A DNA stretch of 64,000 bases, taken from the NCBI RefSeq assembly GCF_000013005.1, contig NC_007722.1, positions 2,423,501 through 2,487,500 on the forward strand. Direction: 5' to 3'. The translations under genes and the position numbers were made by a program. This document shows, piece after piece, positions 1 to 7,919 of the stretch. This stretch comes from Erythrobacter litoralis HTCC2594. Lineage in GTDB: Bacteria > Pseudomonadota > Alphaproteobacteria > Sphingomonadales > Sphingomonadaceae. A model generated the notes under the pieces. The model was not told where the DNA came from. It worked only from the letters and a program-made list of their open reading frames with translations, and did no database searches. Every line of letters begins with the position of its first letter. Positions within the stretch are counted from its first letter, which is position 1.

Positions 1-1
1 C

Positions 2-316
2 GGCCTCGTCGCTGCCGGTACGCTCGCTCTCGCCGCATGTGGCGGCGCGGAAGACGCGTCCGATGAAGCGATGGCCGATACCGTCGAAATGCCCGCCGAC
101 GAAGCCATGGCCGACGTGACCGAAGAGCCGGTCGCAGACGATGCCGCGGTCGCCGGTACGGACGACGCCGATGATGCCGCAAACGTGCGCGCTGCCGAGC
201 AAGCCTCGACCGAAGCGGCCGGGGAAGCAGCAGCCGCGGCGGCCGCCGACGTCCAGGCCGCCATCGATGCCGCCGAAGGCGCTGCGGCCGATGCGGAAGA
301 CGCTGTCGAGCGATAA
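2..316 (+). CDS. Small Ala/Asp/Glu-rich lipoprotein (5' end outside window)
   Basis: The frame is open from base 2 and is cut by the window edge, so the true start is not visible. The first residues read GLVAAGTLALAACGG, the end of a lipoprotein signal peptide with a lipobox (L-A-A-C). The mature part is low complexity, rich in Ala, Asp and Glu, and ends in Ala-rich, possibly helical repeats. This composition resembles the small lipoprotein at 7232-7495. I infer an acylated, disordered or helical envelope protein. No enzymatic motif is visible and no function is assigned. A strong hairpin terminator follows directly. Confidence 0.7.
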   Translation, partial: GLVAAGTLALAACGGAEDASDEAMADTVEMPADEAMADVTEEPVADDAAVAGTDDADDAANVRAAEQASTEAAGEAAAAAAADVQAAIDAAEGAAADAEDAVER

Positions 317-335
317 GCCTTTTCAAGGCTGGAAG

Positions 336-375
336 AGCGGGCGCTTCGGGCTGACCGAAGGGCCCGCTTTTTCTT
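336..375 (+). terminator. Rho-independent terminator
   Basis: The arms AGCGGGCGCTTCGG (336-349) and CCGAAGGGCCCGCT (355-368) pair with one mismatch around a 5-base loop, and a T-rich tail follows. It ends the lipoprotein transcript just before the next gene. Confidence 0.85.
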
Positions 376-401
376 TGGCGCGGCTGCGCTATGGTGCGCG
401 C

Positions 402-638
402 ATGACTCGCACCGCCCCCATCGCGCTCTCGCTCGCCTGCCTGCTGGCCGCCTGCGGACCTGGCGAAAACGACCCCGGCCCCGGCGGCGTGACCGTGGGA
501 GAAGCGCAGGCGCTCGACGAAGCCGCCGCCATGCTCGAAGCGCGCAAGCTGCCTCCGCAAGCGCTGGACAACCCGCCCGCGCCCGCGCAGGACACCGACC
601 TACAAACGCAACAGGCGCCCGAGCAAGCGCAGCAATAA
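402..638 (+). CDS. Small lipoprotein, hypothetical
   Basis: The product has 78 residues, beginning MTRTAPIALSLACLLAACG, a lipoprotein signal peptide with an LAAC lipobox, so it should be diacylated at the Cys. The mature chain is about 60 residues, Pro/Gln/Ala-rich at its end and without recognisable domains. I chose the ATG at 402 because it gives a clean signal peptide; the same frame stays open upstream but lacks sensible composition there. It stops 12 bases before the acyl-CoA dehydrogenase start, so the two are probably co-transcribed, though a functional link is not evident. Confidence 0.7.
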   Translation: MTRTAPIALSLACLLAACGPGENDPGPGGVTVGEAQALDEAAAMLEARKLPPQALDNPPAPAQDTDLQTQQAPEQAQQ

Positions 639-650
639 GAGGACCGCCCG

Positions 651-1841
651 ATGGCCGACACCATCCTGCATCCCGGCATGGATGCCGATACGTTCGAACA
701 GTTCATCGAGCAGCTCGATCGCTATGTCCGCGAACGGCTGATCCCGGCCGAGCGGGAAACGATCGAGAACGACAGGATCCCCGACGAGATCGTCGAGGAG
801 ATGAAGGAGATGGGCCTGTTCGGCCTGACCGTGCCGGAAGAATATGGCGGCGCGGGCCTCAACACCTCGCAATATGCCCGCGTGGTCAACACCATGGCCT
901 ATGCCGCGCCGGCCTATCGCAGCATCTTTTCGATCAATGTCGGCATGTTCAATTCCGCGATCAAGAACGGAGCGACTGACGCGCAGAAAGCCGAATGGTG
1001 GCCCCGCATCGCTGCCGGCGAGATCGCCTGCTTCGGCCTGACCGAACCGGGCTCGGGCTCCGACAGTGCCGCGATGGCAACCACCGCCAGGCCCGATCCC
1101 GATGGCAATGGCTGGATCCTCAATGGCACCAAGCGCTACATCACCAATGCGCCGCATGCCGATGTCGGCCTGATCATGGCGCGCACAGAGAAGGAAGCGC
1201 TGCCCAAGAACGCCCATGTCAGCGCCTTCATCGTGCCGATGGATACGCCGGGCGTGACGACCGCCAGCCCCGACAAGAAGATGGGGCAGGAAGGCAGCCA
1301 CATCTCGGACGTGATCCTCGAGGACGTGAAGGTCCCGGGCGACGCGCTGCTCGGCGGGGAAACCGGACGAGGCTTCCGCTTCGCCATGATGAGCCTGGAT
1401 AACGGCCGCATTTCGGTTGGCGCGGCTGCCGCAGGCTATGCCCGCCGCGCGCTCGACAGCGCGGTGCGCTATGCCACCGAGCGCAAGGCCTTCGGCGAAC
1501 CGATCGCCAATTTCCAGCTCATCCAGCAGATGCTCGCGGAGAGCGAGACCGAAATCTACGCTGCCGAGGCGATGATGAAGGACGTGTGCGAACGCGCCGA
1601 TCGCGGCGAAAACATCCTGCGCAAGGCGGCGGCCTTCAAGGTGTTCTCGTCCGAAATGTGCGGCCGCGTGGTCGACCGCGTCGTGCAAGTCTATGGCGGC
1701 GCCGGCTATCTCGCCGAATACGATGCCGAACGCTTTTTCCGCGATGCCCGCATCTATCGCATCTACGAAGGCACGACGCAGATCCTCTACCTGCAGATCG
1801 CCAAGCACATGCTGCGCGATTTCGCGGCGCAGAACGGGTGA
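651..1841 (+). CDS. Acyl-CoA dehydrogenase
   Basis: This is a 396-residue FAD-dependent acyl-CoA dehydrogenase of normal family length. It oxidises an acyl-CoA to the 2-enoyl-CoA and passes electrons to electron-transfer flavoprotein. Visible family signatures are CFGLTEPGSGSD in the middle domain and RIYEGTTQILYLQIAKHML near the C-terminus, which carries the usual catalytic Glu (YEGT). A GAGG-type ribosome site lies about 8 bases before the ATG. It heads a + strand run with a class III CoA-transferase, a thiolase and a MaoC-like hydratase, suggesting a dedicated catabolic pathway for an organic acid or branched acyl-CoA. The exact substrate cannot be read from the sequence. Confidence 0.93.
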   Translation: MADTILHPGMDADTFEQFIEQLDRYVRERLIPAERETIENDRIPDEIVEEMKEMGLFGLTVPEEYGGAGLNTSQYARVVNTMAYAAPAYRSIFSINVGMFNSAIKNGATDAQKAEWWPRIAAGEIACFGLTEPGSGSDSAAMATTARPDPDGNGWILNGTKRYITNAPHADVGLIMARTEKEALPKNAHVSAFIVPMDTPGVTTASPDKKMGQEGSHISDVILEDVKVPGDALLGGETGRGFRFAMMSLDNGRISVGAAAAGYARRALDSAVRYATERKAFGEPIANFQLIQQMLAESETEIYAAEAMMKDVCERADRGENILRKAAAFKVFSSEMCGRVVDRVVQVYGGAGYLAEYDAERFFRDARIYRIYEGTTQILYLQIAKHMLRDFAAQNG

Positions 1842-1851
1842 TCGTGATTAA

Positions 1852-1965
1852 GCCCACCCCGCTGCGACTAGCCAGCAAGCTGGCAAGTCTCGCTCCCCTC
1901 CCGCATGCGGGAGGGGCAGTGAAGCTTGGCGAACCACAGGTGAGTCTAGCTGCAACGGGGTGGGC
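1852..1965. repeat. Nested palindromic extragenic repeat (family A)
   Basis: Outer arms GCCCACCCCGCTGC near 1852 and GCAACGGGGTGGGC ending near 1965 pair imperfectly. They enclose an inner near-perfect hairpin, CCCCTCCCGC / GCGGGAGGGG (1895-1916), with an AT loop. The inner hairpin recurs at 8843-8864. The element fills almost the whole gap between the acyl-CoA dehydrogenase and the CoA-transferase and ends just before the latter's ribosome site. Confidence 0.75.
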
Positions 1966-1976
1966 CGGAGCAAGCC

Positions 1977-3206
1977 ATGTATGAACTACTGAAAGGTCTG
2001 AGCATCGTCGAAGCATCGAGCTTCGTCGCCTCCCCCACCGCCGGCCTCTATTGCGCGCAGATGGGAGCGGAGGTGATCCGCGTCGATCACAAGGCGGGCG
2101 GGCTCGATTACGACCGCTACATGCTGACCGAGGAGGGCCGCTCGCTCAGCTGGGAAAACCTCAACCGCGCCAAAAAGTCGGTCGCGCTGGACCTGCGCAG
2201 CGGCGAGGGGCGCGAGCTGCTGGTCGAACTGGCGCGGAAGACAGGGCAAGTCATCACCAACCTGCCGGAGAAAAGCTTCCTCAGCCATGCCGCGATGAGT
2301 GAGAACCGCGACGACCTCGTCTCGGTCCGCATCATGGGCTGGCATGACGGGCGGCAGGCGATGGATTTCACTGTCAACGCCGCCAGCGGTTATCCGCTGA
2401 TGTGCGGGCCGGAGGACTGGGACATGGCGACCGCACCGCCGGTCAACCAGGTGCTGCCGGCGTGGGATTTCATCACCGGTGCCTACTGCGCCTTCGCGCT
2501 ACTCGCGGCGCTGCGCCATCGCGATGCGACCGGCGAAGGCAGCGAAGTGCGCGTGCCGCTGGGTGACGTCGCCATCGGCACCATGGCCAATTCCGGCGCG
2601 CTGGCGGAAATGCTCTATCGCGGAGGGGATCGCGAACGGCTCGGCAATGCGATCTGGGGCGCGTTCGGGCGCGACTTTCGCTCCAAAGACGGACAGCGCT
2701 TCATGGTGGCGGCCCTCACGGCCAAGCAATGGCATGGGTTGGTGAAAGCCTTTGGGCTGGAGCAGGAGATCGAAGCGCTGGAAACACAGCTCGGCGTTCG
2801 CTTTGCGGATGGAGACGACCCGCGCTTCCAACATCGCCATGCGCTGTTCGACCTGTTCCAAGCCACCGCCGAACAGCATGACTATGCGGAGCTGGAAGCG
2901 CGAATGGCCGCCGAAGGCACGACCTACGAGCGCTATCGCACCATGCACGAGGCGGCACAGGACCCGCAGCTCGTCGGCGACAATCCACTGTTCGGTCCCT
3001 CGCCCGCGAACCCTTCGCAGTTCGACTATCCCGCCACCCGCAGCTTTGCCAACATGCCGGAAAAACCGGCCGGGGACCCGGCACCGGCACCCTATCTGGG
3101 ACAGCACAGCGAGGAAATACTTGCCGAGAGGCTCGGGCTGAGTTCCGGCGCCATCGCCAAGCTGGTGGATGCTGGGACGGTGGCCCTTTCGGACCAAGGC
3201 AAATAA
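1977..3206 (+). CDS. CaiB/BaiF (class III) CoA-transferase family protein
   Basis: This 409-residue protein belongs to the CaiB/BaiF family, which moves CoA between organic acids through an enzyme-bound aspartyl-CoA intermediate. Family traits visible at the N-terminus are the LLKGLSIVEASSFVASPTAG opening and the conserved VIRVDHKAGG and RAKKSVALDLRS blocks. Length is typical. The ATG at 1977 has GGAG about 8 bases upstream, beside the end of the family A repeat. The neighbours (acyl-CoA dehydrogenase, thiolase, hydratase) suggest it activates or transfers CoA in the same pathway. Substrate unknown; members of this family often act on dicarboxylic or hydroxy acids. Confidence 0.88.
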   Translation: MYELLKGLSIVEASSFVASPTAGLYCAQMGAEVIRVDHKAGGLDYDRYMLTEEGRSLSWENLNRAKKSVALDLRSGEGRELLVELARKTGQVITNLPEKSFLSHAAMSENRDDLVSVRIMGWHDGRQAMDFTVNAASGYPLMCGPEDWDMATAPPVNQVLPAWDFITGAYCAFALLAALRHRDATGEGSEVRVPLGDVAIGTMANSGALAEMLYRGGDRERLGNAIWGAFGRDFRSKDGQRFMVAALTAKQWHGLVKAFGLEQEIEALETQLGVRFADGDDPRFQHRHALFDLFQATAEQHDYAELEARMAAEGTTYERYRTMHEAAQDPQLVGDNPLFGPSPANPSQFDYPATRSFANMPEKPAGDPAPAPYLGQHSEEILAERLGLSSGAIAKLVDAGTVALSDQGK

Positions 3207-3208
3207 TT

Positions 3209-3299
3209 GGTTCGGGCTGAGCTTGTCGAAGCCCTGCACTTTCTTCTAGCGCCCGGCACAAAGTGAAGAACGGCCCTTCGACAGGCTCAGGGCGAACGG
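3209..3299. repeat. Paired inverted repeat (family B)
   Basis: The arms GTTCGGGCTGAGCTTGTCGA (from 3209) and TTCGACAGGCTCAGGGCGAA (ending near 3297) face each other, with an inner pair CACTTT/AAAGTG. It lies between the CoA-transferase and thiolase genes. An open frame runs through it into the thiolase gene and would add a spurious N-terminus. Confidence 0.75.
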
Positions 3300-3319
3300 G
3301 ATTGAGAGGAATGATCGAG

Positions 3320-4549
3320 ATGACCAAACGCCGCGTAGCCATCTGTACCCCGCTTCGCACGCCCGTCGGGCGCTTTGGCGGCACGCTTGCCCCGCTCGAT
3401 GCGGGCAAGCTCGGGGCCGTCATCCTCAAGGCCCTGATCGAGCGCAGCGGAATCGATCCGACGCGGGTGGACGATGTCGTTTTCAGCCAGGGCTATGGCA
3501 ATGCCGAGGCCCCGGCGATCGGTCACTGGAGCTGGCTGGCGGCAGACCTGCCGATGGAAGTGCCCGGCTTTCAGCTCGATCGTCGCTGCGGCTCGGGCGT
3601 GCAGGCGGTCGCCACTGCGGCGATGATGGTCGAAACGGGCATGGCTGACATGGTCGTCGCGGGCGGGTGCGAGAGCATGTCCAATGTCGAGCACTATACG
3701 ACCGACCTGCGCGGCGGGGTGAGGATGGGCGACATGACGCTGCATGACCGGCTGACGCGCGGCCGGTTGATGAGCCAGCCGATCGAGCGCTTCGGCGTCA
3801 TCACCGGCATGATCGAGACGGCGGAAAACCTCGCCAAGGATTACGACATCACCCGCGACCAGGCCGATGCCTATGCCGTGCGCTCGCACCGGAACGCGGC
3901 GAAGGCGTGGGAAGAGGGCAAGTTCGCCGATCACCTCGTGCCGGTGGAGGTGCCACAACGCCGCGCCGACCCTGTCACCTTCGACCATGACGAGGGCTAC
4001 CGTGCCGATGCCAGCATGGAGAGCCTGGGCAAGCTGCGCGCAATCGATCTCAAGCGCGATCCAGAAGCCATCGTCACCGCAGGCAATGCCAGCCAGCAGA
4101 ACGATGCGGCAGCGGCGTGCCTGGTCGTGGCGGAAGACAAGCTGGAAGAAATGGGCCTGACCCCTTCGCTCTGGTTCCATAGCTGGGCACCCGCCGGCTG
4201 CGATCCCAGCCGCATGGGGATCGGCCCCGTGCCGGCGTTAGAGCGCCTGTTCGCGCGCACCGGAATGGGCTGGGACGATATCGGGCTGGTCGAGCTCAAC
4301 GAAGCCTTCGCCCCGCAGGTTCTGGCCGTGCTCAAGGGCTGGGGCTGGAGCGAGGACGACTCGCGCCTCGACATGCTCAACGTCAACGGCTCGGGAATTT
4401 CCCTGGGCCACCCGATCGGTGCAACGGGCGGGCGCATCCTCGCAGACATGGCCGCCGAAATGCACCGCCGCGAAGTGCGCTATGGCCTCGAAACCATGTG
4501 CATAGGAGGCGGACAGGGCATTGCCGCGATCTTCGAGCGTGCGGCCTGA
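3320..4549 (+). CDS. Thiolase (acetyl-CoA C-acyltransferase)
   Basis: This is a 409-residue thiolase that cleaves a 3-oxoacyl-CoA with CoA, or runs the reverse condensation. The nucleophilic Cys is C90 in DRRCGSGVQ, the active-site His is H364 in GHPIGATGG, and the second catalytic Cys is C394 in MCIGGGQG. I start at the second ATG (3320) because GAGAGGA at 3304-3310 sits 9 bases before it; the ATG at 3311 abuts that site. A start at 3263 would translate the family B repeat. Its stop overlaps the next gene's ATG by one base (TGATG), so translation is probably coupled. A second thiolase lies at 15430-16611. Confidence 0.93.
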   Translation: MTKRRVAICTPLRTPVGRFGGTLAPLDAGKLGAVILKALIERSGIDPTRVDDVVFSQGYGNAEAPAIGHWSWLAADLPMEVPGFQLDRRCGSGVQAVATAAMMVETGMADMVVAGGCESMSNVEHYTTDLRGGVRMGDMTLHDRLTRGRLMSQPIERFGVITGMIETAENLAKDYDITRDQADAYAVRSHRNAAKAWEEGKFADHLVPVEVPQRRADPVTFDHDEGYRADASMESLGKLRAIDLKRDPEAIVTAGNASQQNDAAAACLVVAEDKLEEMGLTPSLWFHSWAPAGCDPSRMGIGPVPALERLFARTGMGWDDIGLVELNEAFAPQVLAVLKGWGWSEDDSRLDMLNVNGSGISLGHPIGATGGRILADMAAEMHRREVRYGLETMCIGGGQGIAAIFERAA

Positions 4550-5400
4550 TGAGCAAATGGGACGCCTGGATCGGTCGGACGCAGGCGCAGTCCGACACGC
4601 TCGATGCGGCGCTGGCGCGGCGCTGGTGCGCGACATTCGACCTCGAGGTACCCGATGGCCCCATGCCGCAGGGTATCCATCTCTGCCTCTGCACGCCGGA
4701 GGCAGCCACCGCCTCGCTCGGAAGCGACGGACATCCGTCGCGCGACGAGAGCGATGACAGCTTTTTTCCGCCGATTCCGCTGCCACGCCGAATGTGGGCG
4801 GCGAGCGATATCGCCTTCCTCGCACCGCTAGAGATCGGTGCTGTAATCACCCGCACCAGCCGCATCGCTTCGGTCAGCGAGAAGGAGGGCACAACCGGCA
4901 AGCTCGGCTTCGTCGATGTCGAGCATGTAACGCTCGCCGATGGCGTCGAAGCCGTGCGAGAGACCCAGACGCTGGTCTATCGCGATGCAGCCGCACCTGA
5001 TGCGCCTCTGAGCCCGCCGGAGCCGGGCGATGGCACGTTCGATACCAGTGCGTGGGATGTGGTGCAGACGATGACGCCGTCCGAAACGCTACTGTTCCGC
5101 TACTCGGCTCTCACCTTCAACACGCACCGCATCCATTACGATACGCCCTATGCTCGGGACGAAGAGCGTTATCGCGGGCTGGTGGTCCACGGACCGCTGA
5201 TTACGAGCCTGCTGCTCCAGCTCGCCGCGCAGGAATTCGGCGACAATGCGCTCGCCACCTTGGCCTTTCGCGCTGTCAGCCCCGCCATCGTCGGCGAACC
5301 GCTACATCTGGCGCTGCGGCCAAGCGACGAAGGCATCGAGCTTGGCTCCTTTGCCAGCGATGGGCGGCAGACGCTCAAAGCGGTGGCAGGTCTCGCTTGA
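4549..5400 (+). CDS. MaoC/FAS1-like dehydratase (mesaconyl-C4-CoA hydratase-like)
   Basis: The product has 283 residues with an N-terminal FAS1-like dehydratase half (residues 1-140) and a C-terminal hotdog half containing FRYSALTFNTHRIHYDTPYA and GLVVHGPLIT. This layout is shared with mesaconyl-C4-CoA hydratases and fungal HTD2-type 3-hydroxyacyl dehydratases. The predicted reaction is reversible hydration of an enoyl-CoA. The start overlaps the thiolase stop, and the 3' end overlaps the convergent ppk2 gene by 26 bases. With the CoA-transferase upstream, a mesaconate, citramalate or itaconate-type acid is one possible substrate, but that is inference. Confidence 0.82.
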   Translation: MSKWDAWIGRTQAQSDTLDAALARRWCATFDLEVPDGPMPQGIHLCLCTPEAATASLGSDGHPSRDESDDSFFPPIPLPRRMWAASDIAFLAPLEIGAVITRTSRIASVSEKEGTTGKLGFVDVEHVTLADGVEAVRETQTLVYRDAAAPDAPLSPPEPGDGTFDTSAWDVVQTMTPSETLLFRYSALTFNTHRIHYDTPYARDEERYRGLVVHGPLITSLLLQLAAQEFGDNALATLAFRAVSPAIVGEPLHLALRPSDEGIELGSFASDGRQTLKAVAGLA

Positions 5401-6190
5401 ACAGCGGGAAGTCCGGGATCGGCTCGATCACCGCATAGCTTTCCCTCTCCGGCTCGCGGCCCAGTTCCGGGAATTCCAACGGCTCCGGCTCGATATGCGT
5501 ATCGGGCAGCCGGTCGAGCAGATTGCGGATAAGCGTCAGACGGCCGTGTTTCTGGTCGTTGAAATCGACCAGGGTCCAAGGCGCGTGTTCGGTATGCGTG
5601 GCCTGGAACATCGCCTCGCGCGCCTCGGTATAGGCATCGTATTTTTCGCGCGCCGCGAGGTCGATCGGCGAGAGCTTCCAGCGCTTGAGCGGATCGTCCA
5701 GCCGCTCGGCCAGGCGCTCTTCCTGTTTGTCTTGGTCAGTCGTCAGCCAGTATTTGAAGAGGTGGATGCCGTCGTCGACCAGCATCCGCTCGAATCGCGG
5801 CGCTTCTTCTAGGAAGCTATCAACCTGCTTCTGCGTTGCGAAGCCCATGACTTTTTCTACGCCCGCGCGGTTGTACCAGCTGCGATCGAACAGCACGATT
5901 TCGCCCGCAGCGGGCAGGTGCGGGACATAGCGCTGGAAATACCATTGGGTCCGCTCGGTATCGTTCGGCTTGGGCAGCGCGACGACGCGGCACTGGCGCG
6001 GGTTGATGCGCTGGCTGACCGCCTTGATCGCGCCGCCTTTGCCGGCCGTGTCGCGTCCTTCGAAAATGACGCAAATGCGCGCGCCCGTCGCCCGTGCCCA
6101 GCGGGCCATCGAAACCAGTTCTTCCTCGAGCGGTTCGAGCAGCTTTTCGTAAGTCTTCTTTTTCAGCTTGCCCAATGTGCTCTCCTTCAT
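5375..6190 (-). CDS. ppk2: Polyphosphate kinase 2 family protein
   Basis: Taken from the ATG at 6190 the product has 271 residues. PPK2 enzymes transfer phosphate between polyphosphate and nucleotides. The Walker A-like loop is FEGRDTAGKGGAI (about residues 43-55), Walker B is EIVLFDRSWYNRAG, and the lid region with basic residues follows. I chose 6190 (MKESTLGKLKKK) because the homologous region starts here; ATGs at 6205 and 6223 are possible but would leave almost no space before divergent phhA. No clear ribosome site precedes it. Its tail overlaps the upstream hydratase gene. The nucleotide preference (ADP, AMP or GDP) cannot be decided by eye. Confidence 0.9.
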   Translation of the reverse strand: MKESTLGKLKKKTYEKLLEPLEEELVSMARWARATGARICVIFEGRDTAGKGGAIKAVSQRINPRQCRVVALPKPNDTERTQWYFQRYVPHLPAAGEIVLFDRSWYNRAGVEKVMGFATQKQVDSFLEEAPRFERMLVDDGIHLFKYWLTTDQDKQEERLAERLDDPLKRWKLSPIDLAAREKYDAYTEAREAMFQATHTEHAPWTLVDFNDQKHGRLTLIRNLLDRLPDTHIEPEPLEFPELGREPERESYAVIEPIPDFPLFKRDLPPL

Positions 6191-6213
6191 TGAAAATACA
6201 GGCATCCAATGAT

Positions 6214-7173
6214 ATGGTTGCAACTGAAACTATGGCCACTCTAGCACAAGCAGAACAGGACTTTAGCGTCCTGCCCGAAATGCCCGCGGATGTCTTCACC
6301 GCGCCGCTCAAGAGGCCCGAGCACGTCGGCGACGATTGGCTCGAGCCGCAGCAGACGCACTATACCAGCGAAGACGACGCGATCTGGAACGACTTGTTCG
6401 CGCGCCAGATGGACGTCCTGCCTGGTCGCGCGGCCAGCGCCTTCATGGCGGGGCTGGAAAAACTGGACCTCGGCAAGGGCGGCGTGCCCGATTTCAAACA
6501 AATGTCCGAAGAACTGGGTAAGCTCACCGGCTGGAGCGTGGTGCCGGTACCGATGCTGATCCCCGATCACGTATTCTTCTGGCACCTGGCCAATCGTCGT
6601 TTTCCGGCCGGCAATTTCATCCGCACGCGCGAGACATTCGACTACATCCAGGAACCCGACGTATTCCACGATGTCTTCGGCCACGTGCCGATGCTGAGCG
6701 ATCCGACATTTGCCGACTACATGCAGGAATACGGCAAGGCCGGGTGGAAAGCGATGCGCTACAATCGCCTGAAAGCGCTGGGCTCGCTTTATTGGTACAC
6801 GGTCGAGTTCGGGCTGATCGAGGAGGGGCCGGACGACATCCGGGCCTATGGCGCGGGCATCCTGTCGGGCCCGACCGAGGCGGTGTTCGCGGTCGAGGCC
6901 GAAAGCCCCAACCGCATCATGCTCAACGTCGACCGTGTGATGCGTACGGACTACGTCATCAGCGATCTGCAGCCGACCTATTTCGTGATCGAAAGTTTCG
7001 AAGATCTCTATCGCCAGACGGTGGAGCGCGATTTCGACCGGCTCTATCGCAATCTGCCGCCCGCTTTCACCTACGCCAATTCGGCCATTATCGATGTCGA
7101 CAATGTCGTTCATCGCGGCACGCAGGAATATCTGCTTCGCGGCGGGCGAGGGTCAGGAGCGGCGCCAGTCTGA
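6214..7173 (+). CDS. phhA: Phenylalanine 4-monooxygenase
   Basis: This 319-residue pterin-dependent aromatic amino acid hydroxylase converts phenylalanine to tyrosine. The facial triad is visible: H152 and H157 in DVFHDVFGHVPM and E198 in WYTVEFGLIEEGP. The conserved GAGILSGPTEA segment follows. Length fits the bacterial monofunctional form. The start is ATG 6214 or ATG 6232; the frame extends far upstream but only as antisense of ppk2. The gap to the divergent ppk2 start is 23 bases, too short for two ordinary promoters, so promoter elements must overlap coding or leader sequence. No pterin-4a-carbinolamine dehydratase gene is adjacent. Confidence 0.95.
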   Translation: MVATETMATLAQAEQDFSVLPEMPADVFTAPLKRPEHVGDDWLEPQQTHYTSEDDAIWNDLFARQMDVLPGRAASAFMAGLEKLDLGKGGVPDFKQMSEELGKLTGWSVVPVPMLIPDHVFFWHLANRRFPAGNFIRTRETFDYIQEPDVFHDVFGHVPMLSDPTFADYMQEYGKAGWKAMRYNRLKALGSLYWYTVEFGLIEEGPDDIRAYGAGILSGPTEAVFAVEAESPNRIMLNVDRVMRTDYVISDLQPTYFVIESFEDLYRQTVERDFDRLYRNLPPAFTYANSAIIDVDNVVHRGTQEYLLRGGRGSGAAPV

Positions 7174-7180
7174 TATAAAA

Positions 7181-7212
7181 AACGGCCCCGGGATTGCTCC
7201 CAGGGCCGTCTT
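7181..7212. terminator. Bidirectional hairpin terminator
   Basis: The stem ACGGCCC / GGGCCGT is flanked by an A-run on the left and TCTTTG on the right. It lies between the convergent ends of phhA and the small lipoprotein gene and can serve both. Confidence 0.8.
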
Positions 7213-7231
7213 TGTCGCGAAAAGCGTGCGA

Positions 7232-7495
7232 TTACATTCCGTCGCCGTCGGTCGCTTCTTCGACCTGAGCTTCCATCGACTCTTCCATAGCGTCGGTCTG
7301 ATCGTCCATGGCGTCGGCGGTTTCATCGGTAATCTGACCCGAATCTTCCATCGCGTCGATGGTTTCATCGCGCTCTTCTTCCATGGCTTCGATTTCGTCT
7401 TCAGCGGCGTTCTCGGCCGGGCTGTCGCATGCGGCAAGGCCGAGGCCCAGCGCTGCGACCGAAGCGATAGCTGCGCTCTTGAAAGTAACCTTCAT
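7232..7495 (-). CDS. Small acidic Met/Glu/Asp-rich lipoprotein
   Basis: The product has 87 residues. The signal peptide MKVTFKSAAIASVAALGLGL is followed by the lipobox LAAC. The mature part is dominated by Glu, Asp, Met and Ala with a quasi-repeat of the type D-A-M-E/D-D/E (DAMEDS, DAMDDQ, DAMEES), probably helical. The ATG at 7495 is favoured by AGGGGAAG shortly upstream and gives an intact signal peptide. It resembles the partial lipoprotein at the window's left end in composition. It is inferred to be tethered to the inner or outer membrane facing the periplasm. No known function. Confidence 0.78.
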   Translation of the reverse strand: MKVTFKSAAIASVAALGLGLAACDSPAENAAEDEIEAMEEERDETIDAMEDSGQITDETADAMDDQTDAMEESMEAQVEEATDGDGM

Positions 7496-7577
7496 ATCAA
7501 TCTTCCCCTTAATGGTTTGGGAGTCGCGACCTAGCAACGCTTGGCCCCCTTGATAAGCAAAAAATGTCCGAAATGTG

Positions 7578-7832
7578 TCAACCGACTATGCTGCGCTGCA
7601 CAATAAACGACAGGCCGAGCAGGACGATCGCGCCTACGGCCCCCAGCAAAAGGGCTTCCGCGCTGATCGCCTGCAGCGCCATCTTGTCATTCGCAAAGGC
7701 GTGCGTTGCCAGCGCACCTACGCTGCCAACTCCCATGTTAGCGAAGCTTTGCCGCAACGTGTCGCGGCGCATCATGATCGATGCGAGCCATCCGATCGCT
7801 GCACCTACCGTCATTAAAATAAGTAATGCCAT
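7578..7832 (-). CDS. GlsB/YeaQ/YmgE-like small membrane protein
   Basis: The 84-residue hydrophobic protein has three likely membrane segments. It begins MALLILMTVGAAIGWLASIM, matching the first helix and Gly-Trp-Leu-Ala pattern of the transglycosylase-associated (GlsB/YeaQ/YmgE) family. These are small stress-linked inner-membrane proteins whose biochemical activity is not settled. The middle segment is more divergent than in typical members, so family membership is probable rather than certain. It follows uppP on the same strand after an 87-base gap. Confidence 0.6.
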   Translation of the reverse strand: MALLILMTVGAAIGWLASIMMRRDTLRQSFANMGVGSVGALATHAFANDKMALQAISAEALLLGAVGAIVLLGLSFIVQRSIVG

Positions 7833-7919
7833 TGCTCGTCAAACGCTGCCTGTCTCCTCACTCCTGCAACGGCAGGACCGGTATTTGGTTCCATTCGAAA
7901 CCAATCGCCCCGGCAACGG

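Noticed and set aside
2..638. Coding repeats between the two lipoproteins as an adhesin fragment
   Set aside because: Composition is biased but no repeat unit or anchoring motif is present beyond lipoboxes.
3209..3299. Thiolase N-terminal extension from 3263
   Set aside because: The extension translates a dispersed palindromic repeat, and a good ribosome site precedes the ATG at 3320.
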